This document shows positions 1 to 8,405 of a DNA stretch of 64,000 nt, in pieces. The stretch comes from an uncultured Prevotella sp. (lineage in GTDB: Bacteria; Bacteroidota; Bacteroidia; Bacteroidales; Bacteroidaceae). A model generated the notes under the pieces. It saw only the letters and a program-made list of their open reading frames with translations. It had not been told where the DNA came from and did not search any database. Within the stretch, counting starts at the first letter, position 1. Each line of letters begins with the position of its first letter. The position numbers and the translations under genes are program-made. The stretch lies in assembly GCA_900544825.1 (NCBI GenBank), contig UQWP01000004.1, forward strand, positions 8,092 to 72,091, in the 5' to 3' direction.

Positions 1-2682
1 GGTCAGGATAGCACCGATGAAGGTCTGGTCAATCTCCAATGAGAATGGAACGAGACCCCACAGGAGTGAGTAGAAACCGATAACTGTCAAGGCATCGAAT
101 GCCAACGCAACAGTAGAACCTACAGAGAAGGCTACGTTGCGGAAACGTATCAGGATGTAGAGGAAGATAGCAATCAGAGCGAAGAGCACACTATAGATAG
201 CACCCATAGTGATATCCTTAGCTACAGAAGGACCTACCTTAGTACTACTGATGATAGAACCACCCTGGCGAACGTCTGGGTTCTTGAATGCCTCAACACT
301 CTTCTGAGATACCAGGTTAGCCTTCTTCAAGGCGTTGTAAAGGATAGTCTCAGCCTCATCGTCAACAGTTGGACTGTTGCTCTCAATCATATAGTTGGTA
401 GATACACGGATAGTCTTACCATCTGTACCGATAGCGATAGCACTTGTAGTAGCCTTAGTACCATCTGCATTGACGAAAGCACCACCAAGAACGGTACGGA
501 TCTGCTCAGGCTCTACAGGATTCTCGAACTGTACTACATAGTTACGACCACCAGTGAAGTCGATACTCTTGCTCAAACCACGAACAAAGAAGCTACCGAT
601 GAATACCACAGCAGCAACGATAGCTACGGTGAAGGTAGTCTTGTACATAGACATGAACTTGTACTTTTTGCCCTGCATCAGGTTGTGAGAAACAGCAGTA
701 TCAAACTTGCAGTGCATCCACTTATCGTGATTCAACTTGTAGTCGTAAACCAGACGAGTCAAGAATACGGCTGTGAAGAATGAAACGATGATACCGATGA
801 TCCATGTAGTAGCGAAACCACGGATAGGACCTGTACCGGTAGTCAACAGGATGACACCTGTAATCAATGAAGTCAAGTTAGAGTCGAAGATAGCTGAGAA
901 AGCATTACCATAACCGGCAGCTACAGCCTGCTTCATACCCTTGCCAGAGCGAAGCTCCTCCTTGATACGCTCATAGATAAGCACGTTAGCATCCACGGCA
1001 GTACCCAGAGACAAGACCATACCGGCAAGACCTGGCAATGTCAAGGCTGCCTGGAATGACGTCAGAATACCGAGTGTGAAGAATACATTGACGAGCAATG
1101 CCAGGTTAGCCATCATACCAGGAACGATGTTGTACATCATCACCATGTAAACCATCAGGAGTACGAAAGCAACAACGAATGAGATGATACCCATCTGGAT
1201 AGACTGTGCACCGAGAGTAGGACCTACAACCTCCTCCTGAACGATACGTGCAGGAGCTGGCATACGACCAGACTTCAATGTATTAGCCAAGTCCTTGGTC
1301 ATTTCGATAGTGAAGTTACCGGAAATCTGAGAGTTACCACCATCAATCTCACCGTTTACACGAGGAGCAGAGTAAACTACACCATCCAGAACGATAGCGA
1401 TAGCCTTGCCCACGTTAGCCTTGGTCATCTGAGCCCACTTGCGGGCACCCTCTGTATTCATCTTCATGCTTACAACAGGAGAACCCATCTGGTCGAACTC
1501 ATCCTTAGCGTCTGTGATGACATCACCCTCCAATGGAGCACGACCTGTAGTAGTTGTCACCTTCAAAGCGTGAAGCTCATAGATGTTCTTCATCTTGATA
1601 TTGTCAGCAGGCTGTGCACTCCAGAGCAAACGCAAGTCTGAAGGCAACAGGCGCTTAGCCACTGCAGAATAGATAATCTTGTTGATAGCAGCAGTATCGC
1701 GAACGCTGGCATAACCAACTGTACTCAAACCACCACCAAGCTGCAAGCGAGCCAACAGTGGGTGAGCCTTGATGGCAGCAGCATTCTGAGCATCCTCGCC
1801 TACCTTGCTGGCAGCATCGTCCTTCTTCTTGATAGAGAACTTAGTTTCTGCCTTCTTAGGCTCGGCCTTAGCTACTTTCTTCTTAGCGGCAGCAGAATCA
1901 GCTGCTACGGTATCGTTCTTCTCCTCACCGTTATCGCCATTGGCAATACGAGTATCGAGCTGCTGGAGATAAGGAGCGATTTCCTCTGAGTTATATGTCT
2001 CCCAGAACTCAAGGTTAGCACTACCCTGAAGCATCTTACGCATACGCTCTGGCTGGCTGATACCAGGCATTTCTACCATGATACGGCCCTGCTGACCTTC
2101 CAACTTCTGGATGTTAGGCTGAACAACACCGAACTTATCGATACGGGTGCGGACAACGTTGAAAGAGTTGTCGATAGCATCCTGTACAGAAGCGCGGATA
2201 GCCTTCTCTACCTCTGCATCGCTGCTCTGAGGAGAAACCTTGCCCTGCAACTGCTGGGTAGCAAATACCTCTGCGAGTTTATGACCAGGTGCGCTCTTGT
2301 GATAAGCGTTAATGAAAAGTGACACGAAGTCACCACCGTTAGCTTCTTCCTGAGCTCTGGCTTCCTTCATGGCATTGGTAAAACCAGCGTCGGTCTTGTG
2401 ATCGGCAAGGTTTTCAATTACATCAGGTACAGAAATCTCAAGAATTACATTCATACCGCCCTTCAGGTCAAGTCCAAGACCAATCTGGGTCTCCAAGCAG
2501 TTCTGGTAAGAATAAACACCCAGGTACTTTACAGAATCCTTATAATCCTGCTGAGCAATAGGGTCTTTGATCTTTGCAGCCTCGCTGTCATAGTAACGTG
2601 TGGCAAACGAGAATGACAAATAGAAGATACTTGCGAGAGTCAGTAAGACGGCTACACAAATTACAATTCCTTTGTTTTGCAT
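1..2682 (-). CDS. secDF: Protein translocase SecDF fusion, C-terminal end missing
   Basis: Partial gene: it starts at an ATG at 2682 and stays open to base 1, so the last part of the SecF half lies outside the window. I translated it directly from the minus strand. The N-terminus is one hydrophobic segment (MQNKGIVICVAVLLTLASIF), followed by the SecD hallmark GLDLKGGMNVILE near residue 80 and a long periplasmic region with an Ala/Lys-rich insert around residues 245-285. The later part has the repeated membrane segments of SecD and then of SecF, including GLVLSLGTAVDANVL-like sequence. SecDF uses the proton gradient to help pull exported proteins through SecYEG. Bacteroidota often carry SecD and SecF as one chain. 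A TATTTTTG-type -7 box lies at 2752-2759, giving a leader of about 65 nt. Confidence 0.95.
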   Translation of the reverse strand, partial: MQNKGIVICVAVLLTLASIFYLSFSFATRYYDSEAAKIKDPIAQQDYKDSVKYLGVYSYQNCLETQIGLGLDLKGGMNVILEISVPDVIENLADHKTDAGFTNAMKEARAQEEANGGDFVSLFINAYHKSAPGHKLAEVFATQQLQGKVSPQSSDAEVEKAIRASVQDAIDNSFNVVRTRIDKFGVVQPNIQKLEGQQGRIMVEMPGISQPERMRKMLQGSANLEFWETYNSEEIAPYLQQLDTRIANGDNGEEKNDTVAADSAAAKKKVAKAEPKKAETKFSIKKKDDAASKVGEDAQNAAAIKAHPLLARLQLGGGLSTVGYASVRDTAAINKIIYSAVAKRLLPSDLRLLWSAQPADNIKMKNIYELHALKVTTTTGRAPLEGDVITDAKDEFDQMGSPVVSMKMNTEGARKWAQMTKANVGKAIAIVLDGVVYSAPRVNGEIDGGNSQISGNFTIEMTKDLANTLKSGRMPAPARIVQEEVVGPTLGAQSIQMGIISFVVAFVLLMVYMVMMYNIVPGMMANLALLVNVFFTLGILTSFQAALTLPGLAGMVLSLGTAVDANVLIYERIKEELRSGKGMKQAVAAGYGNAFSAIFDSNLTSLITGVILLTTGTGPIRGFATTWIIGIIVSFFTAVFLTRLVYDYKLNHDKWMHCKFDTAVSHNLMQGKKYKFMSMYKTTFTVAIVAAVVFIGSFFVRGLSKSIDFTGGRNYVVQFENPVEPEQIRTVLGGAFVNADGTKATTSAIAIGTDGKTIRVSTNYMIESNSPTVDDEAETILYNALKKANLVSQKSVEAFKNPDVRQGGSIISSTKVGPSVAKDITMGAIYSVLFALIAIFLYILIRFRNVAFSVGSTVALAFDALTVIGFYSLLWGLVPFSLEIDQTFIGAILT

Positions 2683-2792
2683 TTCTATTTTATTGTTATT
2701 AATTTATTTATTTTCAGCTTTATAATTCATCATTACATATATAATGACGTGCAAAAATACGCATTTTTTTTCTTATATAAGAATAATTTGCC

Positions 2793-3890
2793 TTATTTTT
2801 GCCTTTTGGGGCGCATTTTTAGCTTACAGATGATAGGATAATGGTCTGAAACCGCTATTTTATCATCTACTTTGCACTCATAAGGCTCCCAATCCTCAGA
2901 ACACATGATATTGTCTATTCGTACGAAAAATCCACCACGATGATAGCTGATTCCCGGCCCGTTGCCGCTTTCTACATAGCAATCTACCAGATTCTTAGCT
3001 ATCGTGCGATGCACGTAAGAGATCGGTCCGTCATTGAAGTCACCGCAAAGGATTGTACTCATCCCCCGATGCTCCCTGATGTATCTCGCCACCGCTTCGG
3101 CTTGGGGCGCACGTTTCTTCGTTGCCTCTGCCAACTTCACCACCAGAAGCTTGGAGGTCTGCTCGGCAGTATCTACCTGCAGTTTTCCTACTACCAGTTT
3201 CTTGAACTGCTGACGGTCTTCCTTGCTCAAACCCGTTGTCTCCAGATGATTATTGATAAGCAGAACTGGCTTATCGTTGATTTTCAAACGGTAGGCCACA
3301 CTCATATTCCCCTGTGATTCATAGGGAATCAGTTCCTTGGAAAGGATAGGATATTTACTCAGCAGCATCAAGGCGTTTCCGCCATGGGGATGAACCGTAA
3401 CGTCCTGATAAGCATAAATCGGCTTCAGCATACTGTCTATCTGCTCTGCATTCCTGCCGGTAGGCTGCGCTTCCTGCAGGCAGACGATATCGGCATTCTG
3501 TTCCAACAGATAAGACAGGCAGATATTCACTCCATCCTCATCTTCCGTCTGACTTCCGAATCCCCAGGTATTGTACGACAGAACCTTGATGCTTCCCTTC
3601 GGAGCATCTCCCTTCATATTGACCGGCATATACTGTCGGACAGGTACGAAGCTGACCAGAAAGCCCAACAAAGGAATGAGAACATACCTGGCACGGAAGA
3701 CGACCCAGAATATCAGAAAGCCAAGATTGAGGAAAAGAAAGACCGGAAAGAGCAGTCCTGCATTGCAGAATGCGGGAAAACGTTCCGGATTCAGCAGATC
3801 AGAATATCCCACCAATAACATAAAGGCGACAGTAGCCACATTGGCTCCTGCCACCATCTTGACCGTAAAATCCCTTAATCCATTCAACAT
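2793..3890 (-). CDS. Membrane-anchored endonuclease/exonuclease/phosphatase family protein
   Basis: About 365 residues. The first ~90 residues hold three hydrophobic segments; the remainder is an EEP (DNase I-like) fold with the expected motifs: KVLSYNTWGFG, DIVCLQEAQ (metal-binding Glu), NNHLETTG, CGDFNDGP (Asp/Asn catalytic pair) and SDHYPIICKLKM (catalytic Asp-His) at the end. The family cleaves phosphodiester or phosphomonoester bonds in nucleic acids, inositol phosphates or sphingolipids; the substrate here cannot be told. The ORF is open to an ATG at 3914, which would overlap the rhomboid gene by 20 bases; I prefer the ATG at 3890 (MLNGLRDF), just after the rhomboid stop. It is probably co-transcribed with the rhomboid gene. 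Confidence 0.85.
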   Translation of the reverse strand: MLNGLRDFTVKMVAGANVATVAFMLLVGYSDLLNPERFPAFCNAGLLFPVFLFLNLGFLIFWVVFRARYVLIPLLGFLVSFVPVRQYMPVNMKGDAPKGSIKVLSYNTWGFGSQTEDEDGVNICLSYLLEQNADIVCLQEAQPTGRNAEQIDSMLKPIYAYQDVTVHPHGGNALMLLSKYPILSKELIPYESQGNMSVAYRLKINDKPVLLINNHLETTGLSKEDRQQFKKLVVGKLQVDTAEQTSKLLVVKLAEATKKRAPQAEAVARYIREHRGMSTILCGDFNDGPISYVHRTIAKNLVDCYVESGNGPGISYHRGGFFVRIDNIMCSEDWEPYECKVDDKIAVSDHYPIICKLKMRPKRQK

Positions 3891-3894
3891 GACG

Positions 3895-4869
3895 CTATCT
3901 GTTACTCTGATCAAAAAGAGTCTGTTTCTCTTCTCGGGTCAGACTGTCATAACCACTCTTGCGTATCTTATCCAAGATCCGGTCAATCTCCTTCTGTGCA
4001 GCCTTCTTGCGCTCTTCGGCTTCATCTGTACGCTGGAAATCTGTGGTATAGGTATCATTACGGGTATAATTATCGTTGCGGGTATAGTTCTCATTGCGGG
4101 TATAATCGAAACGTTGCTTAGACCGCCTGTTTCTACCCCCAAACATATTACGCAACTTATCGAAAGAATCGGCAGCAGAAGAGTTATGATAGCCGCCCCC
4201 CATCTGCTTACGCCAGTAACGGATCATGAAGAAACCGAATACCATACCACCGAGATGGGCAATATGTGCCACACCATCGCCACGGGTTGCCAAGGCAGAG
4301 AAGAGCTCGATGGCTGCATATCCAATCACGAAATACTTCGCCTTGATAGGTACAGGCAACGGGAAGATGAATATTCGCTCATTAGGATAAATCATTCCGA
4401 ATGCAAGCAGGATGGCATAGATGGCACCCGATGCACCTACGGTTGTCCACATGTTGAGATAATCGCCCATAGCCATACGGGCGCCCTCACCACTTACTAC
4501 AAACTCATAGGCAGACATATCCTTGACGATATAGGTAACATACTGAGCTGCTTCCTGAAAGAGGCCGGCACCTACGCCGCAGGCTATGTAATAAAAAAGG
4601 AACTTCTTCGGTCCCCAGACTCTCTCTACGACACATCCGAACATCCAAAGGGCGAACATATTGAAGAGAATATGCTCGAAACCACCATGCATGAACATAT
4701 ACGTAAACAACTGATAAATATGAAAATCGGAAGCCATGAAGAAATGAAGTCCCAAGATATCATTGAGAACATAACTATCCGTTCCGTTCTTTCCCATGAC
4801 CAGACATGCCAGAAAGGCCACCACATTCACTATCAGCAGATTCTTTGTAACTATTGGAATATTGCGCAT
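3895..4869 (-). CDS. Rhomboid family intramembrane serine protease
   Basis: 324 residues with a six-helix rhomboid core. The catalytic serine is Ser147 in GASG (145-148) and the catalytic histidine is His205 in AHLGG. His61 and Asn70 (HGGFEHILFN) match the oxyanion-side residues. Rhomboids cut membrane proteins inside or next to their transmembrane helix. After the core there is a soluble C-terminal tail with three short tandem repeats of the type YTRN(E/D)N at about residues 256-274, then a charged helical segment (EEKQTLFDQ) that is common in Bacteroidota rhomboids. The downstream EEP gene follows without a gap. No obvious promoter motif was located in the 4870-4990 region. Confidence 0.92.
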   Translation of the reverse strand: MRNIPIVTKNLLIVNVVAFLACLVMGKNGTDSYVLNDILGLHFFMASDFHIYQLFTYMFMHGGFEHILFNMFALWMFGCVVERVWGPKKFLFYYIACGVGAGLFQEAAQYVTYIVKDMSAYEFVVSGEGARMAMGDYLNMWTTVGASGAIYAILLAFGMIYPNERIFIFPLPVPIKAKYFVIGYAAIELFSALATRGDGVAHIAHLGGMVFGFFMIRYWRKQMGGGYHNSSAADSFDKLRNMFGGRNRRSKQRFDYTRNENYTRNDNYTRNDTYTTDFQRTDEAEERKKAAQKEIDRILDKIRKSGYDSLTREEKQTLFDQSNR

Positions 4870-5012
4870 AACTATTTTTGCCTTAACTATTAATTATCTT
4901 ATTAAAATTTGAAATTTGGTGGCAAAATTACTAAAAATATCCGTGAAATCACCAAAAAACGAGTAGATTACTATAAAATTTCACTATTTTCATCACTTTT
5001 CTGCTTTTTTTA

Positions 5013-5043
5013 TTTGAACTTTCAAAGGAAAAGACTATATTTG
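5013..5043 (+). promoter_or_regulatory. Bacteroidota-type promoter of the HU gene
   Basis: TTTG at 5013-5016, then exactly 19 bases, then TATATTTG at 5036-5043. This matches the published Bacteroides consensus (-33 TTTG, -7 TAnnTTTG) perfectly. It predicts a start near 5050 and a leader of about 45 nt. Confidence 0.8.
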
Positions 5044-5096
5044 TAAGCAAAATCGATAATAGATAGAAATTACTAATCATTTAATAACGTATAATT

Positions 5097-5372
5097 ATGA
5101 ACAAGACAGAATTGATCGACAAGATTGCAGCAGGTGCAGAGATCACAAAGGAACAGGCTAAGGCTGCTCTCAATGCTACAACAAACGCTTTGAAGGAGGC
5201 TCTCATCGCAGGTGACAAAATCCAGTTGGTAGGCTTCGGTACCTTCAGCGTAAACGAGCGTCCTGCTCGCGAGGGTATCAACCCAGCAACCAAGGAGAAG
5301 ATCCAGATTGCAGCTAAGAAGGTGGCTAAGTTTAAGGCTGGTGCTGAGCTCGCTGATGCACTCAACAAATAA
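5097..5372 (+). CDS. HU-family DNA-binding protein
   Basis: 91 residues, the normal size for a single-domain HU. The sequence runs MNKTELIDKIA, a helical dimer region, GFGTFSVNERPAREGINPATKE (the beta arm, with the DNA-intercalating proline in the NPAT turn) and KVAKFKAGAELADALNK. HU dimers bend and compact DNA and help replication, recombination and transcription. It is monocistronic: a perfect Bacteroidota promoter lies at 5013-5043 and a strong terminator at 5395-5424. The codon use is that of a highly expressed gene. Confidence 0.97.
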   Translation: MNKTELIDKIAAGAEITKEQAKAALNATTNALKEALIAGDKIQLVGFGTFSVNERPAREGINPATKEKIQIAAKKVAKFKAGAELADALNK

Positions 5373-5394
5373 TTGTTAAGATTATTTTCAACGT

Positions 5395-5424
5395 AAAAGG
5401 GCATTCCTTCCGGAATGCCCTTTT
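5395..5424. terminator. Bidirectional terminator between HU and the SDR gene
   Basis: A 13-bp perfect stem (5395-5407 with 5412-5424) around a TTCC loop; its A- and T-tracts serve both strands. It lies between two convergent genes. Confidence 0.85.
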
Positions 5425-5445
5425 ATTGTATGATATTATTTGATA

Positions 5446-6249
5446 TTATTTTGGCTGCTTGCCAATGTAAGCCAGGATACCACCATCTACATAGAGGATG
5501 TGACCGTTTACAGCATTAGAAGCTTCAGAAGCCAGGAACACAGCAGGACCTTCCAGCTCCTCTGGCTCCAACCAGCGACCTGCTGGAGTCTTTGCACAGA
5601 TAAAGCTATCGAATGGATGACGGCTACCATCTGCCTGACGCTCACGAAGAGGTGCAGTCTGTGGAGTTGCGATATAACCAGGGCCCAGACCATTGCACTG
5701 GATGTTGTACTCACCATACTCTGAGCAGATGTTACGTGTCAACATCTTCAAGCCGCCCTTGGCTGCTGCGTATGCAGAAACAGTCTCACGACCCAACTCG
5801 CTCATCATAGAGCAGATGTTAATAATCTTACCGTGGCCCTTCTTGATCATACCTGGGATAACAGCCTTAGATACGATGAATGGTGCAGTGAGGTCGATGT
5901 CGATTACCTGCTTGAAATCATCTACAGACATCTCTGTCATAGGAATACGCTTGATGATACCAGCATTGTTAACCAGGATGTCGATCACGCCGAGTTCCTT
6001 CTCGATGTCAGCAACCATATTCTTCACCTGCTCCTCATCTGTTACATCACAGATATAACCCTTGGCATCAATACCCTTAGCCTTATAATCAGCAAGAGCC
6101 TGATCCATGTGATGCTGGCTGCGGCAGTTGAAAGCAATTTTAGCACCCGCCTTGGCATAAGCCTCAGCAATAGCGAAACCGATACCATAAGCGGCACCAG
6201 TTACGAGGGCAACCTTACCCTCCAATGAGAATAGTTTGTTAAAGTCCAT
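5446..6249 (-). CDS. SDR-family oxidoreductase, gluconate 5-dehydrogenase/KduD-like
   Basis: 267 residues, classical short-chain dehydrogenase. Visible motifs: cofactor loop TGAAYGIG (about 17-24), NNAG (94-97), and the catalytic Ser147, Tyr160 and Lys164 (SAYAAAKGG). The C-terminus has the typical NGHILYVDGG. The closest recognisable group is gluconate 5-dehydrogenase / 2-deoxy-D-gluconate 3-dehydrogenase (KduD), which interconverts keto-sugar acids using NAD(P)H; the exact substrate is inference. I start at the ATG at 6249 because residues before it in the longer frame (from 6297) are unlike the family and would place the start upstream of the promoter -7 box at 6287-6294 (TATCTTTG, minus strand). 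No uronate-pathway partner gene lies next to it. Confidence 0.88.
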   Translation of the reverse strand: MDFNKLFSLEGKVALVTGAAYGIGFAIAEAYAKAGAKIAFNCRSQHHMDQALADYKAKGIDAKGYICDVTDEEQVKNMVADIEKELGVIDILVNNAGIIKRIPMTEMSVDDFKQVIDIDLTAPFIVSKAVIPGMIKKGHGKIINICSMMSELGRETVSAYAAAKGGLKMLTRNICSEYGEYNIQCNGLGPGYIATPQTAPLRERQADGSRHPFDSFICAKTPAGRWLEPEELEGPAVFLASEASNAVNGHILYVDGGILAYIGKQPK

Positions 6250-6286
6250 ACTTCTATATTTTCTGTTGTTTGATTTGTTACGATGG

Positions 6287-6294
6287 CAAAGATA
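6287..6294 (-). promoter_or_regulatory. Likely -7 box for the SDR gene
   Basis: TATCTTTG on the minus strand, matching TAnnTTTG, 37 bases before the chosen ATG. No clear TTTG -33 element was seen, so only half of the promoter is supported. Confidence 0.5.
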
Positions 6295-6426
6295 CAAAAT
6301 ATTTTTGAATCTAGCTCTTAATCAATACGAAAGATGCGACCTTTTTACTTATTTTCTCATTTTATTGCCTTCTTTTCATTAGTTAGTCCCTTTTTGCGAT
6401 GCTTTTTACAAAGCTTCATTCAACGC

Positions 6427-7242
6427 TTATCGTATCTGGACACCCAATGTTTCTTCTATTACCTGGATGACCTGCGGAATGGAATCCGCATCAAAATCGC
6501 CAGTCAAGCGTTTGCTCTCATCAGAGGCGGTATATCTTGTGCCTGATAATTTAGAAAGTTCCTCCAAAACTTCGGATAATGGAGTATTGTCGAAATGCAA
6601 ACGATGCGTAGCCCATGCCACATCATTGATATCATAATCTGCCAACAACTCAGGCTGGACAGCCCCTTTCAACAGACGTGCCCGCTTGCCTTTAATCAGG
6701 AAGACACCTTCAGCAGAATGGCGAGCCGTGAAAAGCACCTTTCCACTGGTTACCATTACTTCGGGAACATCCGTTCTTTCATCTACCATAAACTGGGTAC
6801 CGAGCACTCTTACGTGTCCATGCTCTCCCACCACATCGAAAGGATGCTGGTCATCATGCTTCACCTGATAATAGATGCAGCCCTTCATCTCCACCTTTCT
6901 ACAATCATCTTCCTGATAGGAAAGAGAAGAATGAGGCATCAGTGACACCTTCGTTCCATCAGGAAGATGATACGCCACGACTTCTGATTCGGCAGAAAGC
7001 GTCACCGTCTTTGGCTGCAAAAGCGTATAGGCTCCTATGGTGAAAAGCACCAGAATAGATGCAGCCACAGCTATCCAGCGGATGCGACGCATTCGCAAAG
7101 ATACAGTTGCTGCATGCGAAACCTCGTCATCAGCAATGCCAACCCGAGCCTTCACTTTCTGCAAGGCCTTCCTGGTATCCAGTTTGCCCGGCTGAAAATA
7201 CTTCAGCACAAAATCCTGTTCGTTCTTGTTGACCTTCATCAT
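6427..7242 (-). CDS. FecR-family anti-sigma factor
   Basis: 271 residues. The N-terminal ~75 residues form a cytoplasmic sigma-binding part, a single membrane helix (IAVAASILVLFTIGAYTLL) follows at about 75-95, then the periplasmic FecR domain (HLPDGTKVSLMPHSSLSY, GEHGHVRVLGTQFMV, VTSGKV) and a C-terminal STN-like DUF4974 domain (HFDNTPLSEVLEELSKLSG). FecR proteins hold the ECF sigma factor until the cognate TonB receptor signals ligand binding. Here the gene is last in a minus-strand cluster sigma, receptor, DUF4249 lipoprotein, FecR, whereas FecR usually follows sigma directly. The gap to the preceding gene is 76 bases. Confidence 0.92.
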   Translation of the reverse strand: MMKVNKNEQDFVLKYFQPGKLDTRKALQKVKARVGIADDEVSHAATVSLRMRRIRWIAVAASILVLFTIGAYTLLQPKTVTLSAESEVVAYHLPDGTKVSLMPHSSLSYQEDDCRKVEMKGCIYYQVKHDDQHPFDVVGEHGHVRVLGTQFMVDERTDVPEVMVTSGKVLFTARHSAEGVFLIKGKRARLLKGAVQPELLADYDINDVAWATHRLHFDNTPLSEVLEELSKLSGTRYTASDESKRLTGDFDADSIPQVIQVIEETLGVQIR

Positions 7243-7318
7243 AGAATCCCTTTCTTCCTTTAAAATTGTCCTGTAATGATACTATAACCCGTATTCTTCA
7301 TTTTATATCCATCATTCT

Positions 7319-8347
7319 TTATTTAGTATATATTCCTCCATTATCTTCGGAATTAGAAGAGCTGAAGAACTTCGAAACAGAACTTATATTGTAGCCAGCC
7401 ACCACTCCGAAGCCTCCTTTTACATTCGAATAGGTAGGGGTAACCTGCATCAAGCCCACATCCGCCCAACTGTTGCTCTGCGCATCGTTAATACTCTTGA
7501 GAAACCGGTAATATTCGGGAGTTACCTTATATAAATCCACTATATAAGAAAAACTATAAAATGACTGATGATATGAATAGGAGTATGTATCCAGATGAAG
7601 TGTATAGGTCTTGCCATTTATCGTACGGTCATTGAAGATGTAGGCATTACCAAAATACTCATAATCATCCATACCGAAATCATCATCCACCTTCGACTTC
7701 TTGTTCAACAAGGGTTCATTGTTCGTCTGCAGTTCCAGATCACGGTTCATTTCTCGTGTCTGCAGTCTGAGCTTCACCGAATAATAATCTTCCGAAGAAG
7801 GATTATCATGGAAAATGGCTTCTACCCTATCAATGGTTATCGAGTTATAGCCATCCGATGATTTCATTTCCAGTTTAACATCGCCCAACTCCACTTCTAC
7901 CTTCTCCGGAATATTAGTAGAAGCTGAAACAGATGAGAAATCCGGTGCAGAAACCTGAAGACTGATTTGATCTCCAGCTTTCTGCTTGCCTACTACATAA
8001 TACTGTCCTACCAGTTGTGAAAGCACAAAGGGGTTCGTGCTTCGGGTAAATAGTTGAGCCTCTTCCTCGTTTGTGATGCGTTTCACCGTTTGCTCTACCC
8101 CATTCACCTTATATATAATATGTGCATCTACCTTTTCGCGGGATAAGGTATCAACATTCCCCTTCACGGATGCTACAGGCAGACTCTTAGCCACACTGAC
8201 GAGCGTAGTATCACCTTCGGTAGGAAAGCAATACACCACCAGTCGGGAATGATCCTGCAGTTTTTGAATATCAAAATCATCTTTACAGGAAACCAGCGCC
8301 AAACACAAAAGCATGAGGCTAAATGCCCTATATATCATTGTCTTCAT
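7319..8347 (-). CDS. DUF4249 lipoprotein
   Basis: 342 residues. A lipoprotein signal peptide (SLMLLCLALVSC, lipobox LVSC with Cys near residue 21) is followed by a beta-rich body that resembles DUF4249 proteins: a VVYCFPTEGDTT start, repeated strands, and an aromatic, Tyr/Ser-rich section (YSYSYHQSFYSFSY) near residue 255. DUF4249 proteins are coded next to TonB-dependent receptors in Bacteroidota and are thought to be surface partners of the receptor. The position directly after the receptor gene (58-base gap) fits that role. Function is otherwise unknown. Confidence 0.85.
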   Translation of the reverse strand: MKTMIYRAFSLMLLCLALVSCKDDFDIQKLQDHSRLVVYCFPTEGDTTLVSVAKSLPVASVKGNVDTLSREKVDAHIIYKVNGVEQTVKRITNEEEAQLFTRSTNPFVLSQLVGQYYVVGKQKAGDQISLQVSAPDFSSVSASTNIPEKVEVELGDVKLEMKSSDGYNSITIDRVEAIFHDNPSSEDYYSVKLRLQTREMNRDLELQTNNEPLLNKKSKVDDDFGMDDYEYFGNAYIFNDRTINGKTYTLHLDTYSYSYHQSFYSFSYIVDLYKVTPEYYRFLKSINDAQSNSWADVGLMQVTPTYSNVKGGFGVVAGYNISSVSKFFSSSNSEDNGGIYTK

Positions 8348-8405
8348 TTTTATCTCTTTTTATCTTAACATAAAATTCTACATCTACTATTCACCTTGCT
8401 ATTCC

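Noticed and set aside
2940..3317. A 125-codon plus-strand ORF within the EEP gene
   Set aside because: Shadow of the minus-strand EEP catalytic domain.
3571..4893. A 440-codon plus-strand ORF opposite the EEP and rhomboid genes
   Set aside because: No recognisable domain; it spans two well-supported minus-strand genes.
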